A stretch of DNA of 14,395 bases. Origin: Methanocorpusculum sp. Lineage in GTDB: Archaea; Halobacteriota; Methanomicrobia; Methanomicrobiales; Methanocorpusculaceae. The stretch is taken from contig JAUNXW010000024.1 in NCBI GenBank assembly GCA_030539595.1, positions 1-14,395 of the forward strand. The letters are read 5' to 3'. This document shows positions 12,733 through 14,395 of the stretch, piece by piece. Positions within the stretch are counted from its first letter, which is position 1; every line of letters starts with the position of its first letter. The position numbers and the translations under genes were made by a program. The notes under the pieces were generated by a model. The model was given only the letters and a program-made list of their open reading frames with translations, was not told the origin of the DNA and made no database searches.

Positions 12733-14255
12733 TACTGAACCATTTCAGATAAGCGCTTTACAACTGCGTCTTTTCCGAGAGCTTCCAGGAACCATCCAAG
12801 ACGCGGTCCTCTGTCTGCTGAAAGGAAAGCGCGGTAAACCGCTGTGAACACATCTTTTCCCGTAACTCCTGCGGATTCTGCAGCGTTGTAGACTGCGTTG
12901 TGGATAACATCAGCTTTCCACTCGCCTTCCGAGATTGCTTTGAGATATGCGGCAACTGCCTTCTTAACGTTTTCGGGTTCTGCTGCAGCAACATCCGGAA
13001 GTTTTTCCGCAAGCGAGAACTTCACATCGTCCGGTGCGTAACGGTCAAGCCATCTTCTTGCTCTGTTTGCCTGATCAAGCACTGCGGCTTCATCGACGAT
13101 TTCATAACCGCTGCGTTTGAGAATCTCAAACAGACCTGCGTCGTCTCTTGCAATCTGGACAACTGTAACCATGTGTCTGAACGGAATTGAGGTCTGAGGC
13201 GATGAAATCCTTGAGAGTTCGAGTTCGCGTGAATCTCCGAGTTTTGTTGCGCGGTCATAGTCATCGATAAGTTTGAGAAGTCCCATTCCAGGGTCGAACG
13301 CGATTGTCTTGTCCGGCTTGGTCTTTGCAATCATGTAGCGGAGAACCTCCGGCGGAACAATATCAAGCATGTCGCGGATTGTTAAAACCACTCCCTTTGA
13401 TGAATGCATCTCGCCTTTTCCTTTAAGGCTTATCCATTCGTAAGTTACAGGGACAGGCGCTGTGTAGTTGTAAATTTCTTTGGTGATGATTTTTCCGGTG
13501 TCGTATGAGCCTCCGGGCGAAGCGTGGTCTTTTCCAAACGGTTCAACTGTGACGCCGTGAACCGACCATCTCATCGGCCAGTCAACACGCCAGACTAATT
13601 TTCCTTCTCCTTTGGAGTAATCGGAAACTCCTTCGTGACCGCATGAGCATTTGTATGTGACTTTGTGATTTTCTGTATCGTGGGAGAGAATCTGTGCACG
13701 GGAGATTGTTCCGCATTTTTCACAAATCGGGTAGTATGGAGTCCAGCCGTCTTCGAGTTTTCTGCCCGAGACGTCTTCAAGTATTTTTTTGATTTCTTCT
13801 GCGTGAATTAATGCCTGTTTTATCTGTTCGGTGAACATTCCGCTTCTGTAGGCTTCGCTTGTGCGAATCACTCTTGGGTGAATGTCGAGTTCTTCTATTG
13901 CTGAAAGGAACGGTTCAAGGAAGTGTTCCGCGTAGCTTTTGTGTTTTCCGCAGGGACACGGGATGTCACAGACAGGCCAGCCTATGTAGTTTTTGTATTC
14001 GTCGGGGAGGAAGGGATAGACTTTTCTCAGCGGGTCAAAGTCATCTGCAATGTAGACAAGTTCGGCAGGAGTTCCCTTGCTTTTAATTGCTTTGTAAATC
14101 ATGTCCCCGGTCATTACTTCGCGCATGTTTCCAAGGTGTATAGGTCCAGACGGTGTAATTCCGGTCGCAACCAGCTGCGGTGCATCGGTTGATACCTGAG
14201 CCGCCTTAGCGTCAGCCCAGTGAATTATTTCCTTTTCGTGTTTTTGTTCCGGCAT
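12732..14255 (-). CDS. lysS: Lysyl-tRNA synthetase, class I (archaeal)
   Basis: A 507-residue class I enzyme that charges tRNA-Lys with lysine in the cytosol. The HIGH-type signature is TPSGPIHLGN (34-43) and the KMSKS-type loop is MHSSKG (283-288). A CPC motif (100-102), a CEKC pair (Cys178, Cys181) and a CSC pair (Cys203, Cys205) suggest bound zinc. The C-terminal third is the helical anticodon-binding region (about 350-507). The class I form is typical of euryarchaea and a few bacteria, whereas most bacteria use an unrelated class II enzyme. The start ATG at 14255 has GGTGA at 14268-14264 on the minus strand, eight bases upstream. The stop overlaps the radical SAM start (TAATG). It heads the three-gene operon. 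Confidence 0.96.
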   Translation of the reverse strand: MPEQKHEKEIIHWADAKAAQVSTDAPQLVATGITPSGPIHLGNMREVMTGDMIYKAIKSKGTPAELVYIADDFDPLRKVYPFLPDEYKNYIGWPVCDIPCPCGKHKSYAEHFLEPFLSAIEELDIHPRVIRTSEAYRSGMFTEQIKQALIHAEEIKKILEDVSGRKLEDGWTPYYPICEKCGTISRAQILSHDTENHKVTYKCSCGHEGVSDYSKGEGKLVWRVDWPMRWSVHGVTVEPFGKDHASPGGSYDTGKIITKEIYNYTAPVPVTYEWISLKGKGEMHSSKGVVLTIRDMLDIVPPEVLRYMIAKTKPDKTIAFDPGMGLLKLIDDYDRATKLGDSRELELSRISSPQTSIPFRHMVTVVQIARDDAGLFEILKRSGYEIVDEAAVLDQANRARRWLDRYAPDDVKFSLAEKLPDVAAAEPENVKKAVAAYLKAISEGEWKADVIHNAVYNAAESAGVTGKDVFTAVYRAFLSADRGPRLGWFLEALGKDAVVKRLSEMVQ

Positions 14256-14263
14256 TTATTGTG

Positions 14264-14313
14264 TCACCAATTAAGATGTGTCTATAGTATGTGTTTTTTG
14301 AAGTGATAATATG
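14264..14313 (-). promoter_or_regulatory. Promoter and ribosome binding site of the lysS operon
   Basis: On the minus strand a TATA-like CATATTAT (14313-14306) would start transcription near 14283. A Shine-Dalgarno GGTGA (14268-14264) lies eight bases before the ATG. A second TATA-like sequence, ACTATAG, lies around 14290-14283. Confidence 0.35.
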
Positions 14314-14340
14314 TTGGTTAATTCTTCTTTTTTGAACGAG

Positions 14341-14373
14341 CTTGTCCAACAGTGATTAAATCCGTTGGACAAG
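14341..14373. repeat. Perfect 10-bp inverted repeat, partly shared with 10021-10036
   Basis: CTTGTCCAAC (14341-14350) and GTTGGACAAG (14364-14373) are perfect inverted arms around a 13-base spacer. The last 16 bases (14358-14373) are identical to 10021-10036. It lies about 85 bases upstream of lysS in gene-free DNA at the window edge. It may be part of a dispersed intergenic repeat that continues outside the window. Confidence 0.6.
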
Positions 14374-14395
14374 ATTTAGATTAAGTTTTAGGTTA

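Noticed and set aside
12758..14192. Several open frames opposite or out of frame within lysS.
   Set aside because: They are shadows of the conserved lysS coding sequence, with no domain signatures of their own.

Overview
The window reads as chromosome of a euryarchaeon, most likely a methanogen of the Methanomicrobia/Methanomicrobiales type (Methanocorpusculum-like is my guess from overall gene style, not proven). Grounds: a class I lysyl-tRNA synthetase, an archaeal type II glyceraldehyde-3-phosphate dehydrogenase with its catalytic Cys at residue 140, a short archaeal methionine synthase, an archaeal cis-prenyltransferase, TATA-box promoters placed about 25 bases before starts (several genes look leaderless), and T-run terminators instead of bacterial hairpins. 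Coding density is high and most genes are housekeeping or transport.

Layout. 1-698 (+): 3' end of a MetE-type methionine synthase. 699-998: a gene-free stretch with a T-run, a long foldable hairpin (721-780) and a TATA element enclosed in an inverted repeat. 999-1187 (-): minimal J-domain protein. 1373-2875 (+): PutP-type Na+/proline symporter. 3077-3481 (+): secreted PEGA-domain protein with a C-terminal anchoring/sorting-type tail. 3573-6196 (+): type II GAPDH, then a WG-repeat/histidine-phosphatase fusion, then a VOC (glyoxalase-like) protein, tightly spaced. 6310-6882 (+): lipoprotein with a DUF4352-like domain, preceded by two perfect palindromes. 6970-9162 (+): permease-ATPase-permease operon of a polar amino acid ABC transporter, with a perfect 8+1+8 inverted repeat at its predicted transcription start. 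9165-9799 (-): an MntA/HepT toxin-antitoxin pair whose hepT carries an in-frame TAG at codon 15. 9800-10127: gene-free, repeat-rich. 10128-10907 (-): the solute-binding lipoprotein probably belonging to the ABC transporter. 10958-14255 (-): a coupled operon lysS - radical SAM (COG2108-like) - uppS. 14256-14395: lysS leader region with a 10-bp inverted repeat that also occurs at 10027-10036.

How parts fit. Proline uptake, amino acid ABC import, methionine synthesis and lysyl-tRNA charging are all amino-acid functions, but they are separate transcription units. The ABC operon and its binding protein converge on a toxin-antitoxin module, which looks inserted between them. The most notable points are the nonsense codon in hepT while its antitoxin gene stays intact, the unusual WG-repeat/phosphatase fusion coupled to a VOC gene, the uncharacterised radical SAM gene translationally locked between lysS and uppS, and a small intergenic repeat family built on CTTGTCCAAC.
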